Of a DNA stretch of 64,000 bases, positions 13,901 to 43,256 are shown piece after piece. The DNA is from Mugil cephalus (lineage: Eukaryota > Chordata > Actinopteri > Mugiliformes > Mugilidae). Under the pieces are notes generated by a model that saw only the letters and a list, made by a program, of their open reading frames with translations, did not search any database and was not told the DNA's origin. A program made the translations under genes and the position numbers. The DNA lies in contig NC_061777.1 in assembly GCF_022458985.1 (NCBI RefSeq), positions 13,667,668 to 13,731,667 on the forward strand, written 5' to 3'. How positions within the stretch are numbered: position 1 is the first letter of the stretch; each line of letters begins with the position of its first letter.

Positions 13901-14611
13901 CCCCAGATACTTTGCACATTTCTGCCTCTGCACACGCACACATATACGCACGCTGGCACATCTCATTGCATAATACGGGGCTTTCCTGTGTACACATATT
14001 CAGTGCATGTAACCTTTTCATTATGAGAAACCTTTTCCTTTACAGAAAAAAACAGAAAATTAGGAGATAACAGCGTGTTTTGTAAATAAAGCAGACTACC
14101 AGATAAAATGTGATGTATTGAAATACATAAATAAAACAAAAAAGATACATTAATATTCTCCTTAATAGACACAAGCATGCCTGCAGCACAAATAACTAAT
14201 ATACATTAATCTGTATTACAAAATTGCTCCAAAAGAAAAAGAAGTAGGCAAACGCCAGAGCGAGTACATCATCATAACATGTGTTTGAGACACTATTTGG
14301 CTTTGCAAGACGAGCAACACAGATTTAAACATGCCAATTTATTGTCTGGTAAAACATGCTTAGTCACGGTATTGTTATTTCATATAGAGCTGATGGGACT
14401 TAAGGCTCTTTGAAGGGAGCCAGATCTTGTGGATCCGTTTCTTTCATAGAGGCGTTCAAAAGACTGGCTCACTTTGATATTTTTATTTATTTTTTTTTTT
14501 TTTTAAGAGGCCTGCATGGGGGGTGACTCATTTTATACATTGAATAATCGCAGGGAGGAATGATGGTAGAATTCGGATCAAACTCAGAATTTAATTATTC
14601 TGAAATTTTGA

Positions 14612-15240
14612 TCCTAGATAGATAGATACTTTATTTATCCTGAGGGAAATTCAGTGTCCAGTAGCTTCATCACATAGCGACAGATGCGACCCTCAAGCGG
14701 CCACTCGATGAAGTGCAGTTTTTTGCACTTCGGCAAGGACTGGTAACTTTGAAATTATCCTTCATGTTTGCACACATTAGATCAATTGTCTTATTTGCCC
14801 TGGTAGGACAATCCACATACTGGACTAAACCAGACAGTCTAGAGTCCATAGTTACATGGTTTAAGTCTCCAGGCATCGGCTAGCCATCACGGTCCTATCT
14901 CTACATCAACTCTGGCTACTGCGTGTGGATGACGTCACAGGCAACATAGGCCACGTGGGGGGATGTAAACACAAACAGCGATGGCGTGTGAGAACTAATT
15001 TTTCCACTTGCCTTGTTGTCTCTGTTCGCGCTGACTGTGATGAAGCCCGGTAAACGCACGTTAGCATCGGGTTGCTAGGCGTCAGCCACGAGACTGGATT
15101 CCCTGCCGACTCCACCGTTCGCCACTAGTCCAACCACTTCGTCCGTCTTGTTGGCCAGTGAGTTCACAGTCCCTATGACCACCTACGGAGCACAGACAAA
15201 CGCATAGCCTTCAGCTCCCGTCTTACCTCTTCAGGTAAGT
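14612..15240 (-). mobile_element. scrambled non-LTR retrotransposon (LINE) remnant
   Basis: On the minus strand, frames near 15150-15110 read VNSLANKTDE and frames at 14876-14760 read GDLNHV and YVDCPTRANKTIDL. These resemble the apurinic-like endonuclease domain of fish non-LTR elements. The sequence then passes straight into a GATAGATA plus TTTATTTATCC stretch (14614-14640), typical of the 3' end of such elements. The reverse transcriptase is therefore absent and the copy is internally deleted. The 300 bases upstream (to about 15550) may be its 5' region but are not recognisable enough to include. Confidence 0.7.
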
Positions 15241-17498
15241 GTCTGACCGGTTTCCTTGCATTTAATCGTAGCGCGAACAGCTGATCCCTCGTATACCCTC
15301 CACTAGTAACGTTATTATCCATAAAGAATTCCGTAACCATGGATACAAAAACACCGTGTGTGCAAGATGTAACAATAATAATAATTAAAGAAAGTTTAAA
15401 GCTGTTACCTTTCTGGCTTTATGTTGCACGGCATTTAGTAAATTTTTGGAAAAACTCCGCCACCTCCCGCCCAAGTCCCACCGCGTCCCCCAGCCTGACT
15501 TTTGACGCTCGCCTCCTCCCCTGGACGCATGCGGTGGGAAAATAAAGGAGGAGCAGCGCGACCGAAACTGGTCAATGCACTTAGATTCAGAGTCACAAAT
15601 AAGAAGTCAAAACAGTAGTTAAATAAAATTCAGTTCTATATGTGCTATGAAACAAAATTTATTCCTAAAGTCCATTTACCTTGGTAGACTGTCCGCTTGT
15701 TTACAGTCCAATATTGGGACAGGATAATAATGTTAGTCAGAATTCATTCATGATTTCTTGTAAAACTGCTGCAACATTTTGTCCCTCATTGTTATTCATT
15801 AAATTAGGAAGTTGCAGCTGCTTTGTTTGCAGAATAACTTTTAACTTTGTTGAGTACATGTACCTGACAGCTAACGGTAGCTAACTTTAGCCCCCTCTTG
15901 ATGTTCAGCTTCAATATTAGTATTCTTTTTCTTGTGACTCTATCTTTTATAGTCACAAAGCAACAAGATCTGCCTTGCTCTGTCTCTGGCCTTATATATA
16001 TAAATATATGAGAATTGAATATTGATGAGTTCCAACACCTGGTGGATTTCTTTTACATTTTACGCTCATTGGGAGCATTTTAAGATTACAAAATAAAAGT
16101 GTAAAAATGCCAGAACGGTATAATTATTTTAAAGCAAATATGATAAAACAAGTAAGAAATAACTAGAGGGAGTTACTGGGATGGCTGCCACTCTCAATTG
16201 CGCTGGGAGAGATGAGACATGTTAGCAGTTTTGTAGTTGTTGTTGTAGTAGTCTCCACAAAAAGAGGACTAATTTTGTGTTTTTGAGCCGCCAACCACCT
16301 CAAGTAAATCATGTGGGGAAAAAACAAAAACGGCTTGCAAATGCAACTTGGTTCCCATCGTTCGTTTTAAAGAGCCAGTCAGTGGATTCAGTTTGTTCGC
16401 AAATGTCACAGCTCTAGGGACGAACACTGGACATCAGTAACTCATTATCAACAACAAGAGTTGAGTTAAAGTTGGACATGTGAGCAACAGGGCCTCCAAC
16501 AGTGTTCATATTTAATTGGGAGGGATATGTTGACAGGAGGCCTCTGGTGCTGCTCGACCTTTACTGGCAGATTTGCATGATGCTGATGAGGCTCATGGTT
16601 CGCTACACATTTTGCAAAGCTTCCATGCACCCTGCTACACAAGTACGTCCACGCTTCATGCTTCTCAGATGAATGCATCCAGACCACTGCACCCGTCTCG
16701 CTGCCCTGCGTGATTGTGCACACCGAACAGCTCATCGAAAACAACTAAATGGCTCGTACGCGGCAGATGACCGTTATCATGCTATGTCCTTGTATTCGCT
16801 CTTTCATAAAGAAAAATAAATTCAGACATCACCAGTTTGCAATAATACAGTACAGATGTTGTTTCGTGATGAAGTTTGTTCTGTTGCAGTGACTTTGCTG
16901 CTGCTGCCATTGCGTCTGTTAGTAATAATTTCCCAGATATACACCAGCAGCATAGGTGTCGAATACTTGAGACCTGCTGTGGGTTGTATGTGTGTGTATA
17001 GGCGGTAGAGAAAAAAATAACATTCATGTCAAGTTTTGACTAAATTATTCTCTACAGTGTAAATCTTAAAATGCAGAGACAATACTTGACGAACTCAGCT
17101 TTTATTAAATGCAATGGTTTAACATAGTAGTTTTAGAATTATCGGAAAGTGTGACCTAATTAAAAATATAAAAACAAAAGATAAACGTTCCATGAGCAGA
17201 TTTTCAGCATCTCAGTGTGGCTTTTACCCAAATGAACACTTGAAACGTGAGTTAAATCAAATGGATTCCAGTATGTACAGTATAGCCATTTGTACTTAAA
17301 TAGGTTTTGTGCTTTTATTTCTTTATTTAAATTTAAAATCTGTTTTTTTCATTCGCTCTATATCCATTTTGAGTTTTTGTGTCACATTTAATTTCAACCA
17401 TAACAATAAGACAAGACGGGATAAGATGCACCTAAAGTAATCCCCTGTCAGAGAGATTCATTGTGACACAGGAGCATTAGAGTAAGAAGAAAAAGCAG

Positions 17499-17520
17499 TA
17501 ATCTCCATATATGGAGATTA
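17499..17520. promoter_or_regulatory. 22-bp perfect palindrome containing a CArG box
   Basis: The 22 bases equal their own reverse complement. The central ten, CCATATATGG (17505-17514), match the serum response factor consensus CC(A/T)6GG exactly. It sits inside the probable 5' intron of wscd2. Function is inference; an A/T-rich palindrome can arise by chance, but a perfect CArG core with extended symmetry is uncommon. Confidence 0.45.
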
Positions 17521-20500
17521 TATAGAAAACACCACTAAATATGAAAGTACACAATGTTACCAGATGTGTGATAATACAGTGTGCACCGTGCAATATCTCT
17601 TCATCACTTCTGTATTATCAAAGTGCGATTTTGCAAACATAAGACCTCCCTTTCACACATGAAGTTAAATTTGTAGAGAGAAATACAAAATACTGTTTTA
17701 CTTAATACCTATTGTTAGCTGCGCCCCGTGCAGAGAGTACAGCTTGTGGTCTCGGGACCTTGTGTTGGCTGAAGTGATCCCAGCATGTGGACGAGATAAA
17801 CCGTAATACTCCACACAGCATCTTTAGTAACCTCTTTAATCCTCTTTTTTTCCCCCCAGCTTCAAATCGAGTAGACTTATGCAGCTCTGAAATGTATAAA
17901 TTAAAATTGAGGATCTTAATCTGTGAGTTGGAAACCGCAACATTAATCGATAAAAGTACAATCAATAAAAGAACAATGTTTTTTTTTGTTTCTGGACGAA
18001 AAATGATTTTAAATGCCCTGGAGCCACCTCAGAGACCAGACTGTGGTTACTCAAATGAAGCAGAGACGAGGGAGAGAACAAAGGAAGTGAAATCTTGTCA
18101 ATACCTGTCACTTCAAACACAATTGTGTGTTTAAGTTCAATGCCCTTAGCAAAGAAATTCCTCATCCCATTGTTTATTTCTTAAAAGATGAATACAATAT
18201 ATATATATATATTCTCACTGTTGGAGAATGAAGTGCTGTGGAACAACAGACCTGGGGGATTCAGCCTCTTGCTTAATGACACTTCAGCAGGGTGGGCAGT
18301 CCTTGACACGGGAGCTTGAATACGTGTCCTACAGTGGAGGGTCTGTCTGCCCTCTCGATGCACCGACAAGCACTCTGCTGTTTTTCCGCTCTTACTCTGC
18401 CCAACGGCCTCGACCAAGCCTTGATCCACATAAGGACAGTTGTGTCAACATCTTCCTCTGAGAATAACTGTGCTGCTCTCATCAGTGCTAAGAAAAGCTG
18501 CTTCCTTTAGGCGTTTGTTATTTGATTAGGGATTTTGCCTCTGGCCAGAAACTTGTTAAAATATTTGTGCATCAGGATTCAGAGGAATAAACCTTCACTT
18601 CTGTCAATGAGTAATATTGGAATAGTGGATGCTGCTCTTATTTCTGTGGATTACATCTGTTTTTGTAGAGTTTGTGGCTACCTGGAGGCAATGGCATGTA
18701 AACAGATCATCTCATATGATGTTAGCAGCCAGCTGCTTACCTACACACCCACCAGACATGTAGCAACATGAGCAAGCATTTACAATTAACAAAATCAAGT
18801 TCAGTATATACTCTGCTTACTTCTGTTTACCCCTACAGATAATTAGCATAATATTTAAATTAAAAATCAGTATACAAACCTCTGAGGTCCTAACTTTTAC
18901 ATACCCTTCATAAACCCTGACCAGCTCTCACCAACTCACGGTACTGTTATATAATGCAGCTCTGCGCGGAAGCAGAGGGCGTAATCTGGGCAACAATTAC
19001 ATTTCCTCTCCAAATGTAATTAGAAAAACTATACAGACATATATTCTATAGGAAACCAGGGTCGTAATGTTGACTGTATACGGAAGATGCTCTCATTATT
19101 GACGATACCAGGTCCCCTGACTGTGTTTTCTGTCTCATCGCTTTAAGCTCACAAACAGTAAACAGAAGAAGATGAATATCAAAACTGACGACTCTGAGTG
19201 ACGACTCAGCCGAACGCCACTCTTCACTGCTGCCGGGAACACTTAGTGAAATCCTTGCTTCCTCGCGGCCCAACATGGAAAAACAAAGTGCCTCGTTCTC
19301 AGTTAATAAATAACTATATTTCTTAGCTGCAAGCAGCGAAGACATGTTTGCCTGTGTGGCGCTTTTAGATTAACTGTTCAAAATTGTCGCAATTTCCATA
19401 CAGTAATGGTCCAGTCATTTCCATATACCCCCTCCAACACTCTTCATTTGTTGAAACACTATACAATCCCCTCTTAAGTCTATTCAAGCAGAGAGGAATG
19501 AGCTTCGCAGCAGAACAAAGCTGGGAAAATCCACTTTTAATTAAAGCTGAGAGATCCTCTGTGCTTAGTAGAGGTGTGAGAAGAGAAGGAGGAAAAACCT
19601 TTTTTCCCTCTTAAAAAAATCATACAAATACCCCGTAAGGCCTGAATGCAGAGCTTTGTTAAGGCTGGATAGTGGAAGACATCATTTGATCTCCCGTTGA
19701 CAGCGTCTCCCCGCTGCAGAATAATTACTCCTTTTATGAAGCCATTAGAGAGGACTGTTTCAACTGATTGTTTCTCAAATGTCCATCCATGTGGCCATCT
19801 GGGATCTGGGTGCAGCAGCTATTGAGGGTGGGTCAGAAACTGAAACAGCAGGAATCTGGGATATTTCTCTCTGTTCCGAAGCTTTGTGAAACATCATTAA
19901 TGCCAGGACTGTCTTTCTGTTGGCAATGAAAAGGATCTAAGGATTCCTCACACCAAAAATAGCAAAAGGCTTCTTTTTCATTTCATCGTCTTCCCCGTTC
20001 TTTCAGAGTTACAGGAGAATTAGCGCTTATTTAAACGATTTGTCCATTTTCTCGTCTTTTTACCCACGGCTAATTGAACTCGGCTGCTCTGTGTCCACAG
20101 TCACAAAGGAGATATTATTCTGTCACTTCCATTTCCTTTCTGACTGTGTCACTTGCTTATCACTAGTGGAAATGTTCGTGATCATCATTCACTCGATTAC
20201 AACTCTGCAGATTAACGCTACCGTGCACCAGTCAAAGAAGAGGATTACATTATTTTTAGACCCTTTAATTTACCTCTTCTCTTTCAGAATAAAAGGTCAC
20301 CACTGAGCTTAATGGACCATTAAGTATTATCAGGATTACAATGAGTTTTTTCCCTGCCATCCTGGGCTTAATTTTTGAGCTTCACGTGGTGTGCTTTGAA
20401 AACTCTTCCCGTCATTGGTCTGTCTGAACTCTCCTGTGCCAAATGCAGTGGAATTTGTAATTAGGCTCTGGGAGGGTGCAACCAACGGGGCTAAATACAG

Positions 20501-23500
20501 CAATCATTTCATGACAGTAGCAAAGAGCATGTATTCATCTCTTCGGTAAGTGCCCCGTTTCAAAATTAAACTTAAAAGGATGACATGCAAACCCACCGCC
20601 GCGGAACACATGAGAAATCTTTTCTGTCAGACAGGATCTTAAATCTTTCTGTGTAGTAGCTTTTTCGTGTAGCGTGCAGTGTGACCTCAGCCGTTTGGCT
20701 AAAAACAGCCCCTCCTTTTGATTGGCATGATCTATTTTTGATATGCTAAAAAATAAACTGTGCGCTCTAAATGTCACGATGACACCAGATTAACTTAATA
20801 CTGAAATCTGTGTTGAGCAACAACATGATCCATAGAGACATATTGGTAGCCGTGTTTGCACAACGCACAAAATTTTAATTTCTTTTCAGTTCAAGCCCAA
20901 ACAAATTTGGTTGTTATAGTGCACTTTAATTGCATCATGCGCATTTGCACAGCTCTGTTGCTGGGGCCACGCTGGTAATTTGAAGGACACCAATCAATCG
21001 TATTGATCACCCTGGTCTGCTGCTTATCAGAGTTTCAAATCTGGTGTCTGTTGCAACACTCGTACTCTGGCAACGCATTTCACTTCAGCTACCATTAACT
21101 GGAGCTGAGGAGGGGAGCGACTGTAGCGAAAGTGAATGAGTAGCGTGTAGTCCACAGAGCCCACGGTGGGGAAATGAGAGGCGATAAGGCAGAATGAAAT
21201 AGGAGCCAAGGAAGCAGTGAAGAAGTGTTTCTGATGCCCCAGATAAAAGAAAAAGAAGCTCGATGTTCAGAGGAAGGATTACGGTCTAAAAAGAGAGTGA
21301 CTTTGAGAACAAACACGGATTACCATCGGTGTGATTTCTCCTCGTTGGTGAGCACTTAAAGAAGAGATTTGGACATGTAAGCATGTATTGTAATTGCTCT
21401 CATCGAGAGAAGGGGGGAGACAAAAGCTCCGAAACTTTACATAAGGCATTAACATCTTGCATGGTTAACTTCTCAGCGACCAATGTGCAGCTTATTCACA
21501 GTCGTAGCAGCAGATATTTATTTAGTTTCATCGTATGTTCAGTCCACATTTTAAAGATATCGTGAGAGACAGAGGTTCTAGTATCAGCCCACTGATAAAG
21601 GAATAACAAATCGTACCACGCATAGAGGGACACTATATTTAGAAACCTTATCACAGGGTATGTGAAGTAGCACTTTTAGGTGTCAGGAGGTGGAGCTGTA
21701 ACTAATGGTACAATGGTGGTTTCCAGATAAAAACATGTCAGGACTTTAGAACTGTGCCCCAGCTCCATGTGATTTGTCACTGTACAGAGATTCATGCAAG
21801 CATATTGAATGGCCCCAGTAATTAAGTGCACCGGGCATCAAGCCAATCAATAACGTGGGTACACAGTGAGGTCAAACACAAGTCAAATTAAAATGGCTGA
21901 CATGAAAATGTGAAGCCCGAACTGTAGCGCATACCGCTGCGGCTTGTGCCAAACACTTAACGGATGACACTGCTTTGGCACTGTGGTCCGGTTGTTATTG
22001 GAGACAGCCATGTTCGCACTCCAGTTTTCAGGGGTCATGCCCTCCTAAGGGTTGCCATCTGCAATGAGAGGGAGCCGCACGAGTCTGAGCAGGAAAACGG
22101 TTTGTTTTTAGTGTCACCAGTTAACTTTCAAAAGCCGATTCGCGTTGAGGCATCTGTCAACTTTTCACGCAGATGACGTCAAAAAACAGTCTTGGTCAAC
22201 TTGAGCGGCGGCATGCTCCACATTATTACCGGGGGAGGAATGTGATCTTTAGTTTGATTTGATTTGACAAACATGGCTAATGCGCACCGACAGGCCAAAC
22301 ACACCAGGAGAGCGGAAAGACAGGCTGCAGGGTGAGGGGAGGGTCAGGGCTGCTTCGGCTAACACTGTTAACCCTTCTGCCGGTCCAGAGCCGAAAGACA
22401 TCCCAGAGTACTGCACTTTTACAGGATGGGGCTCAACGTTGTGCAAACAAGGAAATGGAGGACAATGACAGAAAACTCCATTGGTTTCCTCACCCACTAA
22501 CGCTGGCATCAAAGCTCCCGATAAGCTCCTCTTCCTGCTGCTGTTGCTACTGACCACTTCAACAATGCTTCGTCCTTCTAGAAGCCCATTGTCGGTGACC
22601 ATGAGGGTTTTTTTCATCACGCCAGGATCAAAACATAACCCCGCTGACATTTCGCCATACAGTTATTTTCCTCTATTTGTCTAACTGCTGTGAAAACGCA
22701 GCATGAGAACCAAATTTAAAAGTGTGGGAGGATCTCACAGCTAATTTAATACAGCTGGTGCGATTTGCACTGGAGATTCAGATGTTTGGCAGTCAAGAAG
22801 CTTCACCCACACTTGAATGAAAAGAATGCCTCTTGGCAATCGACAGGCGAGGGAATGGAAATTGATTACATCTGCAGGACCAAGTAACACAACTGAAGTT
22901 TATCAGCCTCTGTCATGACAACATATCCACCTCCTACAAATCCAGGTCCTTCAGAGAGCAAATCCCGTTTTGATTGGAGATAAAAAATGTATCAGAAACA
23001 TGTGTTCGTTTCCATTTTAGCATTTTATCTGTTTCTCGGTCGTGTCTTTCCTTCGAGACAGAGAAAATATCACGTAATCAAACTGCTAGAGGCCTGTTAC
23101 TGTTTCTATCTGAGCCGTGCCATGGCTATGTTCAAGGTTAGAGTAGCCTGTTTGAACCCACCACTCGTCCGTGTTGGCTGAGAGTTCACCGCAGGTCATT
23201 CTTACTCAACCGTCTTACTGGTAAATGAGTCCCAGGACAGAGATGAAGAATATTTATGCATTGACTGTTGCGCAGCCATTTGCCTGGAGCACAATCGGAG
23301 CTGGCCGCCTGCCTCCTTAGCACAGATTAACTTTGATGTTTCCTCTCCTAAATCCGCTCCGATTAAATATTTGCCGGCTCATTTGATATGAATGTGAATT
23401 AATGGTCAGTCAGTGAGTTCGTGTCCACTCCACTTCAGTGCCATCCGTGATTTGTAATAAACACCTCTACAGTGCCCCCTATCTTTTGTCTGCTCTGGTT

Positions 23501-24805
23501 CCTCTGCATCTGCCTGTATTTTTTTACTTTTATTCTTTACCATTAGTATTGTTTATATTTCTGAATTATAATAATGTGGCGGCTCCTAGGAGAACAGAGG
23601 TATATATGGGGATCTCACATAGGTGATTTCAGCAGCAGAACTTTTTGTTCTAGTGACCGTGATGTTCGCTGGTCACTCTCCCCTGACTGAAAGTGAATAT
23701 CTGGATTGTGATTTCATTTCGACGGGACCGTTATTCCAAATAATGATCCTTTGACTTTTCCTCTTGGCATATCGGACTCCTTAATTAAATGTTGATTGAA
23801 TTTAGTTTCGGGGCATGTTCCCTTCAAGATGGATCGTTACCGCTTTGGTGATCCCAGATTATCAGGTCAAACTTCAGTTTGGTTTAATAATAAATACCTT
23901 CTACATTATTTACGCTCGTATGAGCTTCAGCTTGATTAGTAGTGAAGAAAGGCGGCTTAACACACTGCACTAATCTGGTGAATAAGGTAAACACTACTTG
24001 CTATATACAGTATCAGTCTATAAGTGCAGTGTCGCGGGGCTGCCAGTAATTAACCTGCATACGTCCCCGTCGCATTCATGTGTGGCAGAACGATAAAGTG
24101 TCTCATGTATCCTTATGCCATTTTCTCCATCTGCTCACTCTCATAAACCCACTCAGTGTGCTTTCACAGCAGAGCCACTTTGCTGCTTTTTTAGCTCCGG
24201 CGGCCCGAGTACGCCGTTTGCACGCGCAGCCCTAAAACAATACTCCTCTGTGCACCTTTGCTCGTGATCCCTTAAGACCTTAATTCCAATGAGGAACACT
24301 GCACATTTTCAGGATGCTGTTCTCCTCTGCAGTGCGGTCTAAGGAATGGGAAGCATGTTTAAACAAGCAGTTTTATTTTTCTGTTTAACCCTGTATAACA
24401 TCACTCTGTTTAACTTGTCGGTAAAAGAAAAAAAAATGCAGTCCACTTCGTCTGTACAATCTTTTGTCCATTGAAGAGAAGCAAAAAACGCAGGCGGGAC
24501 TGAAGGATCGTCATGGTTAGAGTGTAGGAGTCACTTCTCAGTGTTGTTTATACAGCTGTTGAGAAATGGAGGGATTCTCATACTGTGTAACTGTACTCAT
24601 ATAGAACCGAGGCTGTTCATGGGAATGAAGAGATCACAGAAATTTGTTAACATTTCAGACACGAATGGTGGAAGCAGGAGTAGGTTGGTTATATTGACTG
24701 TTGAATGTGAACATGTCTCTGTGCCTGAAATATGAAACTACTGCCAGCACCTGATTAGCTTAGTTTAGCATTAGGACTAAATTTTAGAATTTACGGTGAA
24801 ATACG

Positions 24806-25236
24806 CCGAACATAACATCATGACCACCTTCCTAATATTGTGTAGGTCTCACTTGTTCCTCCAAAACAGTTGTGACCCTGTGTCTGGCAACAGGATGTTG
24901 TTAGTGGGTTGAGGGGAGGGGCCTCTGGGGATCATCCCACAGATACTTGATCAGTTTGGGATCTAGTGAATTTGGAGGCCAGGTCAACATCTTGTTGACA
25001 TACATGTTTTGTATGTGTGCGTTTGTGTCCCGTCTGGGGATGACTGCCACCATCAACATTGCTATGGGGTAGGGGGTGCCTGGTCTGGTCTAGGTGGGTG
25101 CTACATGTCTAAATAACATCCACATTAATGTCAGGTCCAAGAGTTTCCCAGCAGAGGACTGAACTGTCACAAGATGGTTTAAATGTTGTTCACTTCTCCT
25201 GTCGGTGGTTTTAATGTAGTGGCTGATCGTTGTACA
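24806..25236 (-). mobile_element. internally deleted Tc1/mariner-like element
   Basis: Same family and same internal arrangement as 10451-10905. The ends are CATAACATCATGACCACC on the left and GTGGTTTTAATG then GGCTGATCG on the right, with the same join between transposase-derived fragments and a GGGTGCCTGGTCTGGTCT stretch. About 430 bp, with no usable open frame. Confidence 0.8.
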
Positions 25237-26599
25237 GTGATGATGAGTGAGTTTTTTAAAATTAGATTTGTTTGTTTTTTGTTTGCGGTAAGCCAAGTGG
25301 AAATGTCTTGACTTTATATTTAGCATCGGTTCATATTTGCAAATGTCAAATTATTCTCTCTAACCACCGCGGTTACTACGCGTGTGAAGCGGTCTTGTTT
25401 ATGTCCCTACTGTCCTCGTGTTGAACCTCACTAATACGATTTCCTGTGTTTTTTATTAACCTTACTGCATCACTCCCCATTCATAACTTAGAGGACTCTG
25501 TCAAAGAGATCTGATGTAAAATTAACAAAACACTGAATAATTAAGAAGCAGACAAAGACAAGGGTAAAGATATTGATGCTTGCGGCTATTTATAAGTGAC
25601 AGGACAGAATGGAGAAGTAAGACAGGGTGAGTATTGTCTTCGTGTCCGGATGCACATGAGCAGAATCTGATCCTTTTCTCCTTGAGGGTCCCAGACTCTT
25701 CTCACACAGCCGAAGGGGAAAAAGTATAGGCACGGACAGGCGAAGGGGTTCTGCCGAGCCATTGAGGTTTCGGGTGACAAGTGTTCTGCAGATTTGTCCC
25801 GGGGCAGACAGAAAGCCACAAGGACGAGTATCCCCTCGAATGCTCTCGAAATTTCCCTGACCTTGAGGAGTGTTGCGTTACACCTTCCAATTGTAGCCTC
25901 CCGGCTCGTCCCAGAACAGAGACTCCTTTGAGGAGGCTGCAGAGAATCTGGGAAGTCGGTATTCAGCCATCCCAAGCAATGCAGTAATCAGTACGCCTAA
26001 AAAAACAAAAAAAGATAGACATCTATTATGCTATAGATTAGATGGATGAGCATATTAACCTCCTTAAACAGATGTTTTCTCTTTATTCTGTCACCTTAGA
26101 TCATCTAGAATAATGTTTTTAATTTCCTCCAGTTCCCAAACAAATTAGACCTCAAAGATCTCTATGAATTACTGCAGGGTTTTTTCCCCTTTAGCCTTCA
26201 CTAATAAAAGATAATGCAGAAATCTGGCCTTTATTGAGTCCATATGAGAGTTGTGCATTATTAACAATAGAGGCTGTATTGCTTTTAATCCCGTTAATTG
26301 ATTTTCTGTGCTTGAGTTCCTTCCATAATGCATTTCCGTTTGTGCATTTGACAGAAGATCAAAGACAGTTTCACTTGCCAGTCACAAGAAAGATGAATCC
26401 CATGAAACAACAGTGTGATCATGTCACATATGGATCATTAAATGCGCAGCTTCTGTGATGTGCCCCGGGTGTTTTTAAAGTTTGTCGAGTTTGAAATCTG
26501 TTTCCTCTAGCAGCCTGCTCACGTTATTTCTCCTTTTGTGAAAAGCTTGCTCAGGTGTGTGCTCATTCTCCCTTTTCCCTGTGTGTGTCTTTGCTGCAG

Positions 26600-26681
26600 A
26601 TGGTGAGTCACGCCCTCTCTCTCCCAGATTGTCTCGGTGAATAGCCGGCTGCACAAAGCCGCAAGGATCTCGGTTCAGCTG
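26600..26681 (+). other. possible second 5' non-coding exon of wscd2
   Basis: A pyrimidine/TG-rich tract ends in TTTGCTGCAG at 26599 and a donor-like G|GTAAAT follows at 26682. A second acceptor candidate (CTCTCTCCCAG, 26627) lies inside. The interval is short and uncertain. The block from here to the start codon at 27129 is GC-rich and could instead be continuous 5' leader with its own start site. Transcript data are needed to decide. Confidence 0.25.
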
Positions 26682-27128
26682 GTAAATAAAACCCTCTTAC
26701 TTCTGCAAAGCGTGGGAGAAAGTGCCACTGCGGTGCTGGTGTGCCATCTCTGTAGGCTGATAACCGGGGAGGGGGGAAAGCGGCGTTGAGCGATCATCTT
26801 TCACTCGGAGCCGCTCACCTTTCATGCCTTGGCCCCGGAGCCAGCTGTCAGGGCTGGACTGTCAGCGGGGACGCAGGGAGACGCTCACGTGGACGCAGTG
26901 AGCCGCGGAGCTGCAGAGACCGCCGGTGCAAAGGGTCCAGTCCTCGTGAGACTGAAGATTCATACATGAGGGAAACGTCAGGTTATTGTTTGGATGGACT
27001 TGCAGGACTGAAACGCTTTGACTTGCTTTGACTTGACCAGGGCCGAGCAGGGAGAGCTGCTGTTGATTCTTCTGCTTTATGAGTTTTCATCTCTGGGAGA
27101 GCGCGTCCGAGTGGCAGAGGGAGCCAGC

Positions 27129-42584
<15,456 letters not shown>

Positions 42585-42988
42585 TAAACGTGATCGAATT
42601 GTGCTCCGTTTTTTTTTTTTCCTACTTTAAATGGACTGCTTTGTCAACAGACTCTGCGTTATTTTTTGTTGTCTTATACCAATTAACTTGTTTATTTCAG
42701 TCACATAGGTTGAAGATGTAGTGAGAAGACACCAGTCTCTTAAGCCACCTTTGATTTTTTTGTAATTTTTTTCTTTTTGTATTTTCTGTTTAACATCAGC
42801 AGGTTCGTGGATTCATTCAGTTTTATCCAGGAAAGTTTGTTTTTCGTCTTATTATGAATGAAAAGCACTTCTTATCCTGCTCTATGCACATGTGCTGTGT
42901 GGGCGTGTGCACATGCCTTAACACAGAGAAGGTACAATAGCTGTGACTACAGAGAGGCTCGTCTGTGCTGGGTAATTTGTTGGCAGCG

Positions 42989-42994
42989 AATAAA
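42989..42994 (+). terminator. candidate poly(A) signal of wscd2
   Basis: AATAAA about 405 bases after the stop codon, followed at about 43030 by a GT-rich GTGTGTTGTATG stretch, a suitable cleavage context. A second AATAAA at 43082-43087 and others near 44160 are alternatives. Confidence 0.5.
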
Positions 42995-43206
42995 ACATTT
43001 AACCCAAAAAATATAATACAATACTGCAAAGTGTGTTGTATGAGCTTATTTTGTGCAAAAACAGAAAAGAATATTATGAGAAATAAAACATTAAATTTTC
43101 TGCTGCTACCACAGTTACACAACTATTTTATATACTGTATGAAAATCACAGAAAACTTTAAATCTCTTCATTAGAGGAAAAATGCAATATGCAAGGTTTA
43201 ACTACC

Positions 43207-43255
<49 letters not shown>
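43207..43255. repeat. (GAT)n microsatellite
   Basis: About 16 uninterrupted TGA/GAT triplets some 620 bases after the wscd2 stop; in the 3' UTR only if the distal poly(A) site is used. Confidence 0.95.

Positions 43256-43256
<1 letters not shown>

Larger units (their letters stand above)
7291..26599 (+). other. long 5' intron (probable), non-coding with dispersed repeats
   Basis: This is probably the first intron of wscd2. No protein-coding exon is recognisable on either strand. It contains a TAAA microsatellite, a TG microsatellite, a duplicated 70-bp segment, two internally deleted Tc1-like elements and a scrambled non-LTR retrotransposon, all listed separately. About 15.6-24.7 kb is repeat-poor and A+T-rich, the sort of sequence in which conserved enhancers are often found, but none can be identified from a single genome. 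A palindromic CArG box at 17.5 kb is the only clear motif. Confidence 0.5.

Noticed and set aside
27018..27128. 37-codon in-frame extension upstream of the wscd2 ATG
   Set aside because: It begins with TTG, not ATG, and the ATG at 27129 has a strong context and matches the family N-terminus.
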